Shown one piece after another: positions 9,380-20,982 of a stretch of 64,000 nt of DNA. The first letter of the stretch is position 1. Every line of letters begins with the position of its first letter. Origin of the DNA: Methylotenera mobilis JLW8 (GTDB lineage: Bacteria; Pseudomonadota; Gammaproteobacteria; Burkholderiales; Methylophilaceae); assembly GCF_000023705.1 (NCBI RefSeq), contig NC_012968.1, positions 2,170,001 to 2,234,000 of the forward strand, in the 5' to 3' direction. Position numbers and translations under genes: made by a program. The notes under the pieces were generated by a model, which was given only the letters and a program-made list of their open reading frames with translations, did not search any database and was not told the DNA's origin.

Positions 9380-10207
9380 TTAGGTCACGGTTCCCGTACG
9401 TTTTTTCACTGTGTCGCTTTTCATCGCCTTGCTATCGCTAGCGCTTGGTTTTACTGCCTCTACCGCTTTTTGGCTGCCATCCGCACTAGCAACTTTTCCC
9501 GTATTCACTACCGCTGTCGGCCTACGTACCGCAAAACCGCTGGGATAACGTAAATCTACATAAGTAATTTTTTTATTCAGCCCTACCAAAGTACTGCTAT
9601 AAATATTGGCAAACTTCTCCAATCTCGGCTGCATTTCCACTCGGCCCAGCTCCAGCACGATGCCGTTGGTGGTTGTCACCTGCCAAGCACGTCTTGGCGT
9701 TAACGCTAGCGTTGCCACTTCTAAATTAGCGCTTTGTAGCACTTTATTTAACGAGTCATATTGTGATGCCACTTCAATCACGCCGTTATCTGGCCCGTAA
9801 AACACTGGCAAATCACTGCCAGAAGCCGCATGAAACAATTCACCCTGCTTATTCACCAACGCCGTGCTACCCCAGCGCGCCAGTGCCTCATGCTCTTCAA
9901 TCACCACTTCCAACTTATCTGGCCAGCGGCGACGCACACTCACACTGCGTGCCCAAGGTAACTTTTCAAACGCATCGCGGGCATTGATTAAATCCAGCGT
10001 AAAAAAGTTACCTTTTAAATGCTTGGCGACAATCAGCTTCACCTGTTCACGGCTTACATGGTGCAGCTCACCGTCCACCTTCACTTCGCGTAGCGGAAAA
10101 ATCGGCAAATGTACCACCACATATACCGCTGCGTATAGCATCACTACCATACTGATGGCGTACAGTAGGTTAGCTATCCAGTTCAGTAATGCAGGTTTAT
10201 CCCACAT
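9380..10207 (-). CDS. ftsQ: Cell division protein FtsQ
   Basis: FtsQ is a bitopic inner-membrane divisome protein that links FtsL/FtsB to the early ring. The 275-residue protein has one N-terminal transmembrane helix (about residues 10-32), a POTRA domain beginning [12 protein letters not shown], and the FtsQ beta domain. The C-terminus carries an unusual hydrophilic tail rich in Lys, Ala and Ser after about residue 235. Its start overlaps the ddl 3' end by 11 bases. Confidence 0.93.
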   Translation of the reverse strand: MWDKPALLNWIANLLYAISMVVMLYAAVYVVVHLPIFPLREVKVDGELHHVSREQVKLIVAKHLKGNFFTLDLINARDAFEKLPWARSVSVRRRWPDKLEVVIEEHEALARWGSTALVNKQGELFHAASGSDLPVFYGPDNGVIEVASQYDSLNKVLQSANLEVATLALTPRRAWQVTTTNGIVLELGRVEMQPRLEKFANIYSSTLVGLNKKITYVDLRYPSGFAVRRPTAVVNTGKVASADGSQKAVEAVKPSASDSKAMKSDTVKKRTGTVT

Positions 10208-11102
10208 GCGCTAATCTCAACACGCTTACCACTAACTCATCAAAGCTGATACCTGCAGCTTTTGCTGCCATCGGCACCAGGCTATGGTCTGTCATACCTG
10301 GGCTGGTATTCACTTCTAAAAAGTAATGTTTACCGGCTTCATCCATCAAGAAATCCACGCGACCCCAGCCTTGGCAACCGATGGTATTGAATGCCAATAA
10401 TGCTTCTTGCTGAATCTGTGCTTCTTTTTCTGCACTTAAACCGCATGGGCATCTGTACTCAGTGTCATCGCGCAAGTACTTCGCCTCAAAATCATAGAAC
10501 TCGTTTTTAGGCACGATGCGCACAATCGGCAAAGCTTGATCGCCTAAAATACCAACGGTATATTCGCCGCCACCTACAAACTGCTCAGCAATGACTAGCG
10601 GGTCAGATTTTGCCGCAAGCTCGTATGCGGCTTTCAAGCCGCCGGTTTGCTTCACTTTACTAATACCAATGCTGGAGCCTTCGTTCGCCGGTTTTACAAA
10701 CAATGGCAAACCTAGTCTTTGCTCAATTGCCTCAAAATCAGAGTCAGCACTTACTAACTCAAAGGCTGGTGTACTCACACCAGCGGCTGACCACATCATT
10801 TTGGTACGCCATTTATCCATGCCAATAGCAGATGCCATCACGCCGCTGCCGGTGTACGGAATGCCCAGCAGTTCTAAAGCACCCTGCATAGCGCCATCTT
10901 CACCAAAGCGCCCGTGCAATGAAATCATGGCGGTATCAAATGACTCCAAGTCATGCAATGGCCGTGTGGCAGGGTCAAACGCGTGCGCATCTACACCTTG
11001 TCTTTGCAGTGCAGCAAGCACAGCTGTGCCGCTCTTCAGCGAAACTTCACGCTCGCCAGACTTACCACCTAACAACACTGCTACTTTTCCAAAATCCTGC
11101 AT
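10197..11102 (-). CDS. ddl: D-alanine-D-alanine ligase
   Basis: This ATP-grasp enzyme makes D-Ala-D-Ala for the pentapeptide precursor. The N-terminus [19 protein letters not shown] is the DdlB-type nucleotide/substrate loop, GEDGAMQG follows, and the C-terminal metal/phosphate motif is [15 protein letters not shown]. The length of 301 residues fits the short DdlB subfamily found in dcw clusters. Its ATG overlaps the murB stop codon (TAATG), implying translational coupling. Confidence 0.97.
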   Translation of the reverse strand: MQDFGKVAVLLGGKSGEREVSLKSGTAVLAALQRQGVDAHAFDPATRPLHDLESFDTAMISLHGRFGEDGAMQGALELLGIPYTGSGVMASAIGMDKWRTKMMWSAAGVSTPAFELVSADSDFEAIEQRLGLPLFVKPANEGSSIGISKVKQTGGLKAAYELAAKSDPLVIAEQFVGGGEYTVGILGDQALPIVRIVPKNEFYDFEAKYLRDDTEYRCPCGLSAEKEAQIQQEALLAFNTIGCQGWGRVDFLMDEAGKHYFLEVNTSPGMTDHSLVPMAAKAAGISFDELVVSVLRLAHVG

Positions 11103-11992
11103 TATTCTCTTACCTCTAATTCGCCTAGCACTTTAACTTCCTGTTGCAGTGCCACGCCTTGTTTTTCTAATACTGTTTCGCGCATATGCTGAATCAACAG
11201 CTCAATATCCAGCGCATTCGCACCGCCAATATTCACAATGAAATTGGCATGCTTTTCTGACACTTGCGCCCCACCAATAATGTAGCCTTTTAAACCACTG
11301 GCCTCGATTAGCCTTGCAGCAAAGTCGCCCGGCGGGTTTCTAAAGGTAGAACCTGCACTTGGCTGATTCAGCGGTTGTGAAGCTAAACGCTTTGCCAGTA
11401 AAGTTTTAATTTTCTGTGCTGACTCCTGCGCATCACCTTGTGCCAATCTCAACCATGCCGCGATAAACCACTCATCCGCCACTGGCATATCGATATGCCG
11501 ATAACTAGGGATAAAAGCTGCCGCATCACGTGTATTCAATTCACCGCTTTTATTAATCGTGGTCACACGCTGCACTACATTCCAAGTTTCGCTGCCATAG
11601 CAACCTGCATTCATCGCCAGTGCGCCGCCCAGCGTGCCTGGAATACCGGCAAAGAACTCAGCGCCTTGCTTCGCTTCTTTCGCGCAGAATTTGGCCAATT
11701 TGGCACAAGTTACACCAGCTTCCGCGTAGACGGCATCGCCATCCATTTGCAGTGTGGTTAATACGTTATGCATTAACACCACTGTGCCGCGTATACCGCC
11801 ATCACGCACTAGCAGGTTAGAACCCAGCCCAATAAAATAAGTAGGCTCAGCTTCATCTTGGCTGCGCAAAAATGCACTTAGGTCTTCCAAACTCTCAGGA
11901 ATATAAAATTGATCTGCACGACCACCGACACGCCAGCTGGTGTAGCGCGCCATTGGTTCGTTTAAGAGCAATTTCCCTTTCAGTTGGCTCAT
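11102..11992 (-). CDS. murB: UDP-N-acetylenolpyruvoylglucosamine reductase
   Basis: MurB is an FAD enzyme that reduces enolpyruvyl-UDP-GlcNAc to UDP-MurNAc with NADPH. The FAD-binding region shows [16 protein letters not shown] (about residues 50-65) and [15 protein letters not shown]. The [10 protein letters not shown] motif contains the catalytic serine region. The protein is the type I/short form of 296 residues. It overlaps murC by four bases (ATGA). Confidence 0.96.
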   Translation of the reverse strand: MSQLKGKLLLNEPMARYTSWRVGGRADQFYIPESLEDLSAFLRSQDEAEPTYFIGLGSNLLVRDGGIRGTVVLMHNVLTTLQMDGDAVYAEAGVTCAKLAKFCAKEAKQGAEFFAGIPGTLGGALAMNAGCYGSETWNVVQRVTTINKSGELNTRDAAAFIPSYRHIDMPVADEWFIAAWLRLAQGDAQESAQKIKTLLAKRLASQPLNQPSAGSTFRNPPGDFAARLIEASGLKGYIIGGAQVSEKHANFIVNIGGANALDIELLIQHMRETVLEKQGVALQQEVKVLGELEVRE

Positions 11993-13428
11993 GCTGCGGC
12001 CACCCCTTGCGACGCTTTCGCTGCTTGCAACTCTTTCGTTTTTAAAGCCACCTGACCGATAGAACCTGCACCCATCACGATCACCACGTCATCAGCATGT
12101 GCAATATCCAAAATCGCCTGTGGTAATTCATCCGTGGTTTCTACAAATAACGGCTCCACCTTACCCGCTACGCGAATCGCGCGGATCAATGAGCGCGTAT
12201 CGGCAGCCACAATCGAGGCTTCGCCCGCTGAGTAAACTTCGGTCAGCAGTACCACATCGGCACTCGATAGCACGCGCACGAAGTCTTCAAAGCAATCCCT
12301 AGTCCGCGTATAACGATGCGGCTGGAATGCCATGACTAGACGTCGATTTGGGAACGCACCGCGTGCCGCTGCGATGACCGCCTGCATCTCTACTGGGTGA
12401 TGGCCGTAGTCATCAATCAAGGTAAAGGTGCCAGCGCTCGCTGCATTGCGTGGCATGGCTGGCACTTCACCATAACGCTCAAAACGGCGGCCTACGCCTT
12501 TAAACTCTTTTAGTGCTTTAATAATGGCGGCATCCGGCACATTTAACTCACTAGCAATCGCAATCGCTGCCAGTGCGTTTAACACATAGTGATTGCCAGG
12601 CAGGTTCAAGGTCACATCAAACTCTGTGGTCACACCGTTAATGCGCTGCACCGTAAAATGCATCTTGCCGTCATCGGCGCGTACGTTCTTAGCGCGGATA
12701 CGTGCATCTTCGCTCAAACCATAAGTCATCACCGGCTTAGTGACGCGTGGCAATATTTCGCGAATATTGGCGTCATCCACACACACCACGGCCATGCCCC
12801 AAAACGGCAGCTGCTGCAGAAACTCGACAAACGCGCTTTTCAGTTTTTCAAAGCTGTGCTCATAAGTGTCCATGTGATCTTGGTCAATATTGGTCACCAC
12901 CGCCATCACTGGTGTCAGGTGTAAAAATGACGCATCAGACTCATCGGCCTCGGCAACGATATAATCACCAGTACCTAATTTCGCATTGGCATTAGCCGCC
13001 TCTAACTTGCCGCCAATCACAAAGGTCGGGTCCATACCGGCTTCGCCCAAAATGCTGGCAATCAAGCTAGTCGTAGTGGTTTTACCGTGGGTACCTGCCA
13101 CCGCAATGCCCTGTTTAAAGCGCATTAACTCCGCCAACATTAATGCACGTGGCACGACTGGGATTTTCTTCGCACGTGCCGCTTTCACTTCCGGGTTCGC
13201 CTCGTTCACCGCAGAGGACACGACTACCACATCAGCATCCTTCACGTTTTCTGCTTCGTGGCCTTGATATACGGTGGCACCAAATGCAGCCAAGCGTTTG
13301 GTAGTTGCGTTTGCAGCTAAATCTGAACCGCTGACGCTGAAGTCCAAGTTAATCAACACTTCAGCAATGCCGCTCATGCCTGAGCCGCCTATGCCTACAA
13401 AATGTACATTTTTTACTTTATGTTTCAT
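11989..13428 (-). CDS. murC: UDP-N-acetylmuramate-L-alanine ligase
   Basis: MurC adds L-Ala to UDP-MurNAc. The start [10 protein letters not shown] is chosen because its ATG overlaps the murG stop as ATGA; an 11-codon upstream extension inside murG is less likely. The Rossmann motif [13 protein letters not shown] (residues 12-24) is followed by the Mur ligase ATP loop GTHGKTTT at 112-119 and DDYGHHP in the C-terminal domain. The chosen form has 479 residues, typical of the family. Confidence 0.97.
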   Translation of the reverse strand: MKHKVKNVHFVGIGGSGMSGIAEVLINLDFSVSGSDLAANATTKRLAAFGATVYQGHEAENVKDADVVVVSSAVNEANPEVKAARAKKIPVVPRALMLAELMRFKQGIAVAGTHGKTTTTSLIASILGEAGMDPTFVIGGKLEAANANAKLGTGDYIVAEADESDASFLHLTPVMAVVTNIDQDHMDTYEHSFEKLKSAFVEFLQQLPFWGMAVVCVDDANIREILPRVTKPVMTYGLSEDARIRAKNVRADDGKMHFTVQRINGVTTEFDVTLNLPGNHYVLNALAAIAIASELNVPDAAIIKALKEFKGVGRRFERYGEVPAMPRNAASAGTFTLIDDYGHHPVEMQAVIAAARGAFPNRRLVMAFQPHRYTRTRDCFEDFVRVLSSADVVLLTEVYSAGEASIVAADTRSLIRAIRVAGKVEPLFVETTDELPQAILDIAHADDVVIVMGAGSIGQVALKTKELQAAKASQGVAAA

Positions 13429-14516
13429 TTCGCGACTCCTTGCTCTGCCATTTGTACGCAAACTTTTGCCACATCAGCAGTGGCTTCTGGCTTGCCCAAA
13501 GCACGTGCTTTTTGGGCCATGTCCAGACACTGCTCACGACTTAATTCTTTTAAGATTTTTGCCAATTTATCTACACTCAATTCTTTCTGTTGCACCAAAA
13601 TTGTGGCGCCTGCATCTGCTAAATACTGAGCGTTACCAGTTTGATGATCGTCCACCGCAAATGGAAACGGCACCATCATAGAACCTAAGCCCGCAGCGGA
13701 AATCTCAGCCACGGTGAGTGCGCCTGAACGGCAAATTACAAAATCTGCCCAGGCGTACATCTCTGCCATGTTTTCAATATAAGCACGCGCATCTGCCGTC
13801 ACACCTGCTTGTTTATAATTGTTCTGTAATACTTCAATATGCTTCACACCCGCCTGATGCACCACTTGCGGACGTTCCGCTTCTGGCAACGTCGCCAACG
13901 CCTGTGGGATCACCTCGTTCAGCGCTTGCGCGCCTAAGCTACCACCAACAATCAACAAGCGCAGTGCACCACTTCTATTTACAAAGCGTTGTGCTGGCGG
14001 TGCAATGTTTGAAATATCCGCACGCACCGGGTTACCCAATAAGGCAGCCTTGGCTCCAAATGCCGCAGGAAACGCCGCTAAAACACGCGTAGCCACTGTT
14101 GCCAGCACTTTATTAGTTAAGCCAGCCACCGAGTTTTGCTCATGTATCACCAGTGGACGGCCTTGCAAGCGCGCCATCAAACCGCCAGGAAATGCGGCAA
14201 AACCACCCATGCCTAGCACTACGTCAGGCTTAAATTGGTTAAGCGCAGTTAAACTCTGCTTAAACGCAGTGATTAACTTCACTGGCAACAACAGCCAGCC
14301 CAGCAAACCTTTACCACGCACACCCTGCATAGTAATCATGGCTTTATCGTAGGGTTTTCCTGCGATCAGCTTGTTTTCCATGCCGCCTTCGGTGCATAGC
14401 CAAACGACATTCCAGCCTTGGCTTTGCAATGCATCGGCCACAGCCATTGCAGGGTAAACATGGCCACCGGTACCGCCAGCCATCACCATTAAAGTTTTAG
14501 CAGTTGCTTGACTCAT
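13425..14516 (-). CDS. murG: Lipid II synthase, GlcNAc transferase MurG
   Basis: MurG transfers GlcNAc from UDP-GlcNAc to lipid I at the inner face of the cytoplasmic membrane. [17 protein letters not shown] (about residues 14-30) is the first glycine-rich loop, [11 protein letters not shown] the second and [11 protein letters not shown] the third, as in GT28 enzymes. The donor-site motif [16 protein letters not shown] is present. Length is 363 residues. It overlaps ftsW and murC by four bases each. Confidence 0.97.
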   Translation of the reverse strand: MSQATAKTLMVMAGGTGGHVYPAMAVADALQSQGWNVVWLCTEGGMENKLIAGKPYDKAMITMQGVRGKGLLGWLLLPVKLITAFKQSLTALNQFKPDVVLGMGGFAAFPGGLMARLQGRPLVIHEQNSVAGLTNKVLATVATRVLAAFPAAFGAKAALLGNPVRADISNIAPPAQRFVNRSGALRLLIVGGSLGAQALNEVIPQALATLPEAERPQVVHQAGVKHIEVLQNNYKQAGVTADARAYIENMAEMYAWADFVICRSGALTVAEISAAGLGSMMVPFPFAVDDHQTGNAQYLADAGATILVQQKELSVDKLAKILKELSREQCLDMAQKARALGKPEATADVAKVCVQMAEQGVAK

Positions 14517-15676
14517 GCTGGCAACCCTTTTTGCAAACGACGATTTTCAAAATCAATACGCAGCAATATGGCCAGCGCAATGCAGTTGGCTAAAATGCCG
14601 CTGCCGCCAAACGACATCAAAGGCAACGTCAAGCCTTTGGTTGGCAGCAAGCCCATATTCACGCCCATATTGATAATGCTTTGCACGCCTATCCACACAC
14701 CTAAACCTTGCGCCAGTAAGGCCGAGAAGTAACGCTCATTCTCTATTGCCTCTTTGGCGATACCGAATGCGCGAATCAATATCCACATAAACAGACCAAT
14801 TACCGTGAGCACGCCAACAAAGCCTAGCTCTTCTGCTACTACGGCCAATAAGAAGTCGGTATGCGCCTCTGGCAGATACAGCAATTTTTCTACGCTGCCG
14901 CCTAAGCCAACGCCAAACCATTCGCCGCGGCCAAATGCAATCAGCGCATGGGATAACTGATAACCTTTGCCGTAAGGGTCGGCCCAAGGGTCCATAAAAC
15001 CGATAACGCGCTCTAGGCGGTATGGTGAACTCCAGATCAGGAACACAAAACCAACCACCAGCAACACAATCAAACCGCCAAAAATACGTGCATTGATACC
15101 ACCCAACCACAGGATAGAAATCGAAATCGCCGCAATCACGGCAAACGCACCGAAATCCGGCTCATTCAATAACAAACCGCCGACCAGCAGCATCACCATT
15201 AACATCGGCATAAAGCCTTTAGTAAAGCTATCCATCACCGCCGCTTTACGCACGGTGTAATCTGCCACATACATGGCTGCAAATAGCTTCATAAACTCAG
15301 ATGGCTGCAAGTTAATTACAAACAAAGACAACCAACGGCGGCTACCGCCAACCACTTTGCCAATACCAGGGATAAGCACCAGCACCAGTAATGCCAAGCC
15401 AACTAAAAATAGGTAAGGCGCCATTTTTTGCCACCAAGCCATCGGCACGTTAAAAGCCACAAAGCCGACGCTTAAGCTCACCACTAAGAATATGGCCTGA
15501 CGTACCAAGTAATAACTGCTGTTATAGCCCAGCGCTTTATCTGACTCGGCAATCGCAATCGATGCTGAATACACCATGACCAAACCCAGCCCAAGCAAAA
15601 TAAGGGTGACCCACAGCAAGCTCTGATCGTAGCTTGGTGAGTTAATGCGATCACGGTTCAACATGGCGGTAATCAT
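14513..15676 (-). CDS. ftsW: Septal peptidoglycan glycosyltransferase FtsW
   Basis: FtsW is the SEDS-family polymerase that extends glycan strands at the septum with FtsI. The 387-residue protein has about ten hydrophobic helices and the SEDS signatures [16 protein letters not shown] and the C-terminal [19 protein letters not shown]. It overlaps murD and murG by four bases at each end. Assignment to FtsW rather than RodA follows from its place between murD and murG. Confidence 0.97.
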   Translation of the reverse strand: MITAMLNRDRINSPSYDQSLLWVTLILLGLGLVMVYSASIAIAESDKALGYNSSYYLVRQAIFLVVSLSVGFVAFNVPMAWWQKMAPYLFLVGLALLVLVLIPGIGKVVGGSRRWLSLFVINLQPSEFMKLFAAMYVADYTVRKAAVMDSFTKGFMPMLMVMLLVGGLLLNEPDFGAFAVIAAISISILWLGGINARIFGGLIVLLVVGFVFLIWSSPYRLERVIGFMDPWADPYGKGYQLSHALIAFGRGEWFGVGLGGSVEKLLYLPEAHTDFLLAVVAEELGFVGVLTVIGLFMWILIRAFGIAKEAIENERYFSALLAQGLGVWIGVQSIINMGVNMGLLPTKGLTLPLMSFGGSGILANCIALAILLRIDFENRRLQKGLPA

Positions 15677-17043
15677 GCGACATGCTCCATACGTTTCACC
15701 GCCGCCACAAACACCTCGGCACGGTGTACATAGTTTTTAAACATGTCAAAACTGGCGCAAGCTGGCGACAGCAGTACAGCATCTCCGGTCTGTGCCAATT
15801 TTTGCGCTATCGTCACTGCTTCCGGCAAATCTGCCGCGTGGTACATAGGCACATTGGTTGATAGTAACTCTGCTTCAATCAGCGGCGCATCGCGGCCGAT
15901 TAACACCACGGCGCGAGCATTGGTACTCACAGCCTCTTTCAACGGTGAAAAGTCCTGACCCTTACCTTCACCGCCGGCAATCAGCACCACTTTTTGTGAC
16001 AAGCCGGACAAAGCCGCGCAGGTTGCACCTACATTAGTGCCTTTTGAGTCATCGTAATAATCTACGTCATCAATATTGGCAACCCACTCCACGCGGTGCG
16101 GCAAGCCTTTAAAGTTATATAAGGTCTGAATAATCGGCGCAAAATCCAAGCCTATGCCACGGCACAATGCCATGGCTGCCAATGCGTTGCTGGCGTTATG
16201 CAAGCCGGCGATTTTCAGGTCGCGAATATTCATTAAGTCATGCGTGCCACAGCTTAGCCATGTCTCGCCATTCACTTGTTTAATGCCATAGTCTTGCTCG
16301 GCTACAACATCATCCAGGCCAAATGTCACTTGCGCTAACTTCGCTCTAGCCATCATCAAGCTCCAGGCATCATCGCGATTCAGCACCTGCAATTTTGCAT
16401 GATAAAAAATATGGGCTTTGGCTACCGCGTAGCTTTGCATGCTGTCGTATCTATCCATATGGTCTTCAGATAGATTCAGCATAGTGGCAGCGTCTGCGAG
16501 CAGGCTATTGGTGGTTTCGAGTTGAAAACTTGAAAGCTCCAGCACATAAACATCCGGCGTTTCCATACTTAAAGTATCAAGCACAGGCAGGCCGATATTG
16601 CCGGCCACAATCGTTTTCAAGCCTGCCGATTTGCACATCTCGCCCACTAGCGTAGTGACAGTGGTTTTACCGTTAGCGCCGGTAATGGCAATCAGTTTGG
16701 CACTGGTTGGGCGATATTGTGCAAATAGCTCCACATCACCCACAACAGGTATACCGCGTTGTATCGCGGCTTGAATCTCAGGCTCGCTCAATGGCACACC
16801 CGGGCTAATCACCGCTAAATCTACGCCATCAAACACCGTTGGTGTCAAAGCACCGACGTACACAACAACATTAGGCAACTCTGCTTTTAATACATCCAAG
16901 CCTGGCGGTACTGCGCGCGTATCAGCCACAGACAAGCGTGCGCCTTGGCTATGTAGCCAGCGCAATGCAGATAGGCCGGTATCACCCAGACCTAGCACTA
17001 ATACTTTTTTGTCTTTTAACGCGATTTGCATGTTTAAATTCAC
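15673..17043 (-). CDS. murD: UDP-N-acetylmuramoyl-L-alanine-D-glutamate ligase
   Basis: MurD adds D-Glu to UDP-MurNAc-L-Ala. It shows the N-terminal [11 protein letters not shown] motif, the ATP loop GANGKTTVT, and a C-terminal [12 protein letters not shown] region. Two starts are possible: GTG at 17043, or ATG four codons later at 17031 (MQIALKDK). Both fit the family, and the GTG lies 3 bases after the mraY stop. Length is about 455 residues. Confidence 0.96.
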   Translation of the reverse strand: MNLNMQIALKDKKVLVLGLGDTGLSALRWLHSQGARLSVADTRAVPPGLDVLKAELPNVVVYVGALTPTVFDGVDLAVISPGVPLSEPEIQAAIQRGIPVVGDVELFAQYRPTSAKLIAITGANGKTTVTTLVGEMCKSAGLKTIVAGNIGLPVLDTLSMETPDVYVLELSSFQLETTNSLLADAATMLNLSEDHMDRYDSMQSYAVAKAHIFYHAKLQVLNRDDAWSLMMARAKLAQVTFGLDDVVAEQDYGIKQVNGETWLSCGTHDLMNIRDLKIAGLHNASNALAAMALCRGIGLDFAPIIQTLYNFKGLPHRVEWVANIDDVDYYDDSKGTNVGATCAALSGLSQKVVLIAGGEGKGQDFSPLKEAVSTNARAVVLIGRDAPLIEAELLSTNVPMYHAADLPEAVTIAQKLAQTGDAVLLSPACASFDMFKNYVHRAEVFVAAVKRMEHVA

Positions 17044-17046
17044 TAA

Positions 17047-18150
17047 TTACCTAATTTTCAAACTGGCAAGACCAATCAACACCAGCATCATGCTGATGAT
17101 CCAGAAGCGCACCACCACCTGCGTTTCTTTCCAGCCTTTTTGCTCATAGTGGTGATGCAGTGGCGCCATCAAGAAGATGCGTTTCCCGGTACCGGTTTTA
17201 TATTTGGTGTATTTGAAGTAAGTCACCTGCGCCGCAACCGAGAGTGTTTCCATCACAAACACGCCACCCATGATGAATAAGATAACTTCTTGACGCACCA
17301 CCACAGCCACAATGCCTAACGCCGCGCCCAGTGCCAGCGCACCTACATCACCCATAAACACTTCAGCTGGGTAAGCGTTAAACCATAAGAAGCCCAAGCC
17401 TGCGCCTACCATGGCAGCACAAAATACAGTGAGTTCACCCGCACCTGGCACATAGGCAATACTTAAGTATCTGGAGAAATACAAGTGACCGGTCACATAG
17501 GCAAAAATCGCCAAGGCACCCGCCACCATTACTGTTGGCATAATCGCCAAACCATCTAAACCATCAGTCAGGTTGACTGCATTGCTGCTGCCTACCACCA
17601 CTAGGTAAGTGAGCACAATAAAACCTAGGCCGCTGAGTGGTACCACTAGATTTTTAAAGAATGGAATCAGCAATGTCGTTTCTGCTGGGGTGGCAGCAGT
17701 CTGCTGCAAAAACACCGCCACACTGAGGCCGACCACGGACTGCCAAAAGTATTTTTCTTTTGCTGATAAGCCTTTAGGATTGCGATGCACGACCTTGCGC
17801 CAGTCATCTACCCAGCCAATCACGCCAAAACCTAATGTAGTAAATAACACCACCCACACAAAGCGATTACTCAAGTCTGCCCACAACAAGGTTGAAATCG
17901 CAATAGACACTAGAATCAGGGCGCCACCCATGGTTGGAGTGCCAGCTTTAATCAAATGGGTTTGTGGGCCATCATCACGCACAGCCTGACCTACTTTATA
18001 TTGGGTTAATTTGCGAATTAAAGTTGGTCCCACCATCAATGAAATCACTAATGCAGTAAGCGTGGCCAACACCGCACGTAAGGTAATGTAGTTAAATACA
18101 TTAAAACCTCGGATATCATGTGCTAACCATTGTGCTAGTTCTAGTAACAT
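17047..18150 (-). CDS. mraY: Phospho-MurNAc-pentapeptide translocase
   Basis: MraY makes lipid I by transferring phospho-MurNAc-pentapeptide to undecaprenyl phosphate. The 367-residue polytopic protein has the conserved loops [19 protein letters not shown] (catalytic aspartates) and [12 protein letters not shown], and ends with the MAPLHHHYE motif before the last helices. A GGGAGAAAG ribosome-binding site precedes the ATG. It is 19 bases downstream of murF. Confidence 0.98.
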   Translation of the reverse strand: MLLELAQWLAHDIRGFNVFNYITLRAVLATLTALVISLMVGPTLIRKLTQYKVGQAVRDDGPQTHLIKAGTPTMGGALILVSIAISTLLWADLSNRFVWVVLFTTLGFGVIGWVDDWRKVVHRNPKGLSAKEKYFWQSVVGLSVAVFLQQTAATPAETTLLIPFFKNLVVPLSGLGFIVLTYLVVVGSSNAVNLTDGLDGLAIMPTVMVAGALAIFAYVTGHLYFSRYLSIAYVPGAGELTVFCAAMVGAGLGFLWFNAYPAEVFMGDVGALALGAALGIVAVVVRQEVILFIMGGVFVMETLSVAAQVTYFKYTKYKTGTGKRIFLMAPLHHHYEQKGWKETQVVVRFWIISMMLVLIGLASLKIR

Positions 18151-18169
18151 TTTCTTTCTCCCAATTCGC

Positions 18170-19522
18170 CTACTTTTGTGTTGCTACCAACAAATTCACT
18201 ACGCGCTCCATCTGCATAAAACGCGAACCTTTCACCAGCACGGTGGTACCCTGCGCAAGCGCTGGCAAGACTGCCTGAGCGATTGCCTCAGGCGAACTGA
18301 AATGCTCAGCCCCTGCCCCAAAACTACGTGCAGTCTCTACACTTAAATTTCCTAAGCAATACAGCGTTGTTAGCCCAGCCGCCTTGGCATAAGCACCCAC
18401 CTCTGCATGCATACTTTTCGCATCGGCACCAAGCTCGCCCATATCACCCAGTACCAGTATTTTTTTACCCGCAAGCTTAGCCAGCACATTGATGGCAGCC
18501 TTCATGGAATCTGGATTAGCGTTGTAAGTATCATCAATCACTACCGCACCGTTAATGCCTGCTTTGCGCTCTAAACGTCCATACACACCAGTAAAACTGG
18601 CTAAGCCACGGCCAATATCATTTAATGACACGCCCAGTGCATAAGCCGTAGCCCCTGCCGCCAAAGCATTGCTTATATTGTGCTCACCTTGCACATTTAA
18701 TTGCACGCTTACCTCATCTGATGCTGTCGCCAGCACCACGCTGGCATAGCCGTCATTCTCTTGATAGCGAGCACTTACATCTGCAGGGTTTTTCAGCCCA
18801 AATGTCACTATTTTTCTATGTGGATTCAACGATTTCCAATAATATGCATAGTCACTGTCGGCATTGATTACCGCCACGCCATCTGACTTTAATCCGGCAA
18901 AAATCTCGCCCTTCGCTTTAGCAATATTTTCACGTGAACCCAATTCACCAATGTGAGCAATGCCGGCATTGTTAATCAGCGCCACATCGGGTTGCGCAAT
19001 ATGCGTTAAATAGTCAATCTCACCTAAGTGATTCATGCCCATTTCCACCACTGCATACTGGTGTGCAGGCTGCATTTTTAACAAGGTAAGCGGCACGCCT
19101 ATATCGTTATTCAAATTACCGTAGGTCGCATGCACAGAGGCCTTAGCCCCTGCCACCACGCTCAAAATCGCGCTCAGCATTTCTTTAGTGGTAGTTTTAC
19201 CGTTGCTGCCGGTTACAGCCACTACCGGCATCGCAAATTTTTGACGCCAGTATTTAGCTAACTCGCCTAATGCCAATCTAGTATCTGCCACGACGATGCG
19301 TGGCTCTGCCTGCACGCTTGCATCAGACACCAGCACTGCTGCTGCCCCTAGCTCCAATGCCTCTTGAGCGAAAGCATTACCATCAAAATTTGCGCCCTTC
19401 AGAGCCACGAATAACTGGCCAGCCACAATATTGCGGCTGTCACTGCCGACAGAGCTAAATTGCACATCAGCACCCATATGCTGTACGCCTAATGCTGCGG
19501 CTGCTTCAGATAGCATCATCAT
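18170..19522 (-). CDS. murF: UDP-MurNAc-tripeptide D-alanyl-D-alanine ligase
   Basis: MurF adds D-Ala-D-Ala to the UDP-MurNAc tripeptide. The ATP loop is [11 protein letters not shown] at about residues 107-117, with [11 protein letters not shown] in the C-terminal half, both diagnostic of MurF. Length is 450 residues. Three consecutive ATG codons start the gene, the first overlapping the murE stop. Confidence 0.97.
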   Translation of the reverse strand: MMMLSEAAAALGVQHMGADVQFSSVGSDSRNIVAGQLFVALKGANFDGNAFAQEALELGAAAVLVSDASVQAEPRIVVADTRLALGELAKYWRQKFAMPVVAVTGSNGKTTTKEMLSAILSVVAGAKASVHATYGNLNNDIGVPLTLLKMQPAHQYAVVEMGMNHLGEIDYLTHIAQPDVALINNAGIAHIGELGSRENIAKAKGEIFAGLKSDGVAVINADSDYAYYWKSLNPHRKIVTFGLKNPADVSARYQENDGYASVVLATASDEVSVQLNVQGEHNISNALAAGATAYALGVSLNDIGRGLASFTGVYGRLERKAGINGAVVIDDTYNANPDSMKAAINVLAKLAGKKILVLGDMGELGADAKSMHAEVGAYAKAAGLTTLYCLGNLSVETARSFGAGAEHFSSPEAIAQAVLPALAQGTTVLVKGSRFMQMERVVNLLVATQK

Positions 19523-20982
19523 TTGCCCACCGCCATTGCCTGATTAGGCACCCAGTGTAATAGCGCTGCTTGCGCTACCGCGATATCGCTAAATGGCGCT
19601 CTTACGCCACCAACTTCCTGATAATCCTCATGCCCTTTACCTGCTAACAGCACTACATCGTCCTTATTGGCAAACTTTATTGCCTGTTGAATTGCAATCG
19701 CACGGTCAGGCGCAACGCTTGGTAATACAGTCATGCCGTTAACCACATGCTCAATAATTTCAGCAGGGTTTTCGCTGCGAGGGTTATCGCTAGTCACCAC
19801 CACATGATGTGCATACTTCTCAGCAATCGCTCCCATCAGTGGGCGCTTACCCGCATCACGGTCACCGCCGCAGCCAAACACACAAACCAACTTGCCTTGC
19901 GTTTGTTCACGCAAGCTCACTAATACATTCTCTAACGCATCCGGCGTATGTGCGTAATCCACCACCACCAATGGCTTATCATTACCGCCAAACTGCTGCA
20001 TACGGCCCGCCACAGGCTTAATCTGCGCAATAGCAGCTATCGCCTCATTTAATGGCACTTGGCGCGCCAATAAAGTCGCCAGCACCGCCAGCAGGTTATA
20101 GGCATTAAAGCGCCCCAACACTGAGGCATTCAGCACAGCCGCGCCTTGCGGTGTGCTCACTTGCATACTGATGCCGCTTGGCCCCAAGGTCAGCTGATCA
20201 GCGCGCACATCACCATGCAGCAAACCGTAAGTGAGTAATGACTTATTATTGACGCGCAATGACTCCGCCATTTTTTTACCGAAATCATCATCCGCATTCA
20301 CAATGGCGGTACGCAAACTTGGCCAGTCAAACAGCTTCTGCTTGGCACTGGCATAAGCATCCATGGTCACGTGGTAATCCAAATGATCACGCGTCAGATT
20401 GGTAAATACCGCAAAATCAAACTCAATCGCATTCACGCGGCCTTGATCTAAACCATGCGAGGAAACTTCCATCACCACCGCAGCAGCGCCTTGATTGGCA
20501 TAATCCGCCAACATTTTTTGCAGCAATATCGCATCGGGTGTCGTGTTGCTGGTTTCAGCCAAGCCATTACCATTTGCGTCGGCAAAGCCACTACCGATAG
20601 TGCCGATCACTGCAGTTTTCTTACCTAATGCCTGCATTGCCTGCGCAATCCATTGGCTCACTGAGGTTTTACCGTTGGTGCCGGTCACACCAATCACATC
20701 TAGTTTGCGTGACGGATATTGATAAAACTCTGCTGCAATCTGCGCTACCTGACTTTTCAATTCACGCACCCCAAGGTTGCTCACCTTGATTGCCGCATTC
20801 CAAACAAAATCTTGGCTATCCCAAAGTACAGCGCTTGCGCCCGCGGCAACCGCCTGTGCAATATATTTGCGGCCATCGCTATGCACACCCGGATACGCCA
20901 AAAACAAAGCACCCGGCACAACTTGCCGACTATCTGCTGTTACAGCCGTAAAGGTTTGATTTAATGATGTGAGTAAGGTCAT
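19519..20982 (-). CDS. murE: UDP-MurNAc-L-Ala-D-Glu meso-diaminopimelate ligase
   Basis: MurE adds the third residue of the stem peptide. The ATP loop is GTNGKTSVSQW (about residues 99-109). The motif DNPRSENP selects meso-diaminopimelate rather than lysine, as expected for a Gram-negative wall. The length of 487 residues is normal. It overlaps ftsI and murF by four bases, so translation of the block is probably coupled. Confidence 0.97.
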   Translation of the reverse strand: MTLLTSLNQTFTAVTADSRQVVPGALFLAYPGVHSDGRKYIAQAVAAGASAVLWDSQDFVWNAAIKVSNLGVRELKSQVAQIAAEFYQYPSRKLDVIGVTGTNGKTSVSQWIAQAMQALGKKTAVIGTIGSGFADANGNGLAETSNTTPDAILLQKMLADYANQGAAAVVMEVSSHGLDQGRVNAIEFDFAVFTNLTRDHLDYHVTMDAYASAKQKLFDWPSLRTAIVNADDDFGKKMAESLRVNNKSLLTYGLLHGDVRADQLTLGPSGISMQVSTPQGAAVLNASVLGRFNAYNLLAVLATLLARQVPLNEAIAAIAQIKPVAGRMQQFGGNDKPLVVVDYAHTPDALENVLVSLREQTQGKLVCVFGCGGDRDAGKRPLMGAIAEKYAHHVVVTSDNPRSENPAEIIEHVVNGMTVLPSVAPDRAIAIQQAIKFANKDDVVLLAGKGHEDYQEVGGVRAPFSDIAVAQAALLHWVPNQAMAVGK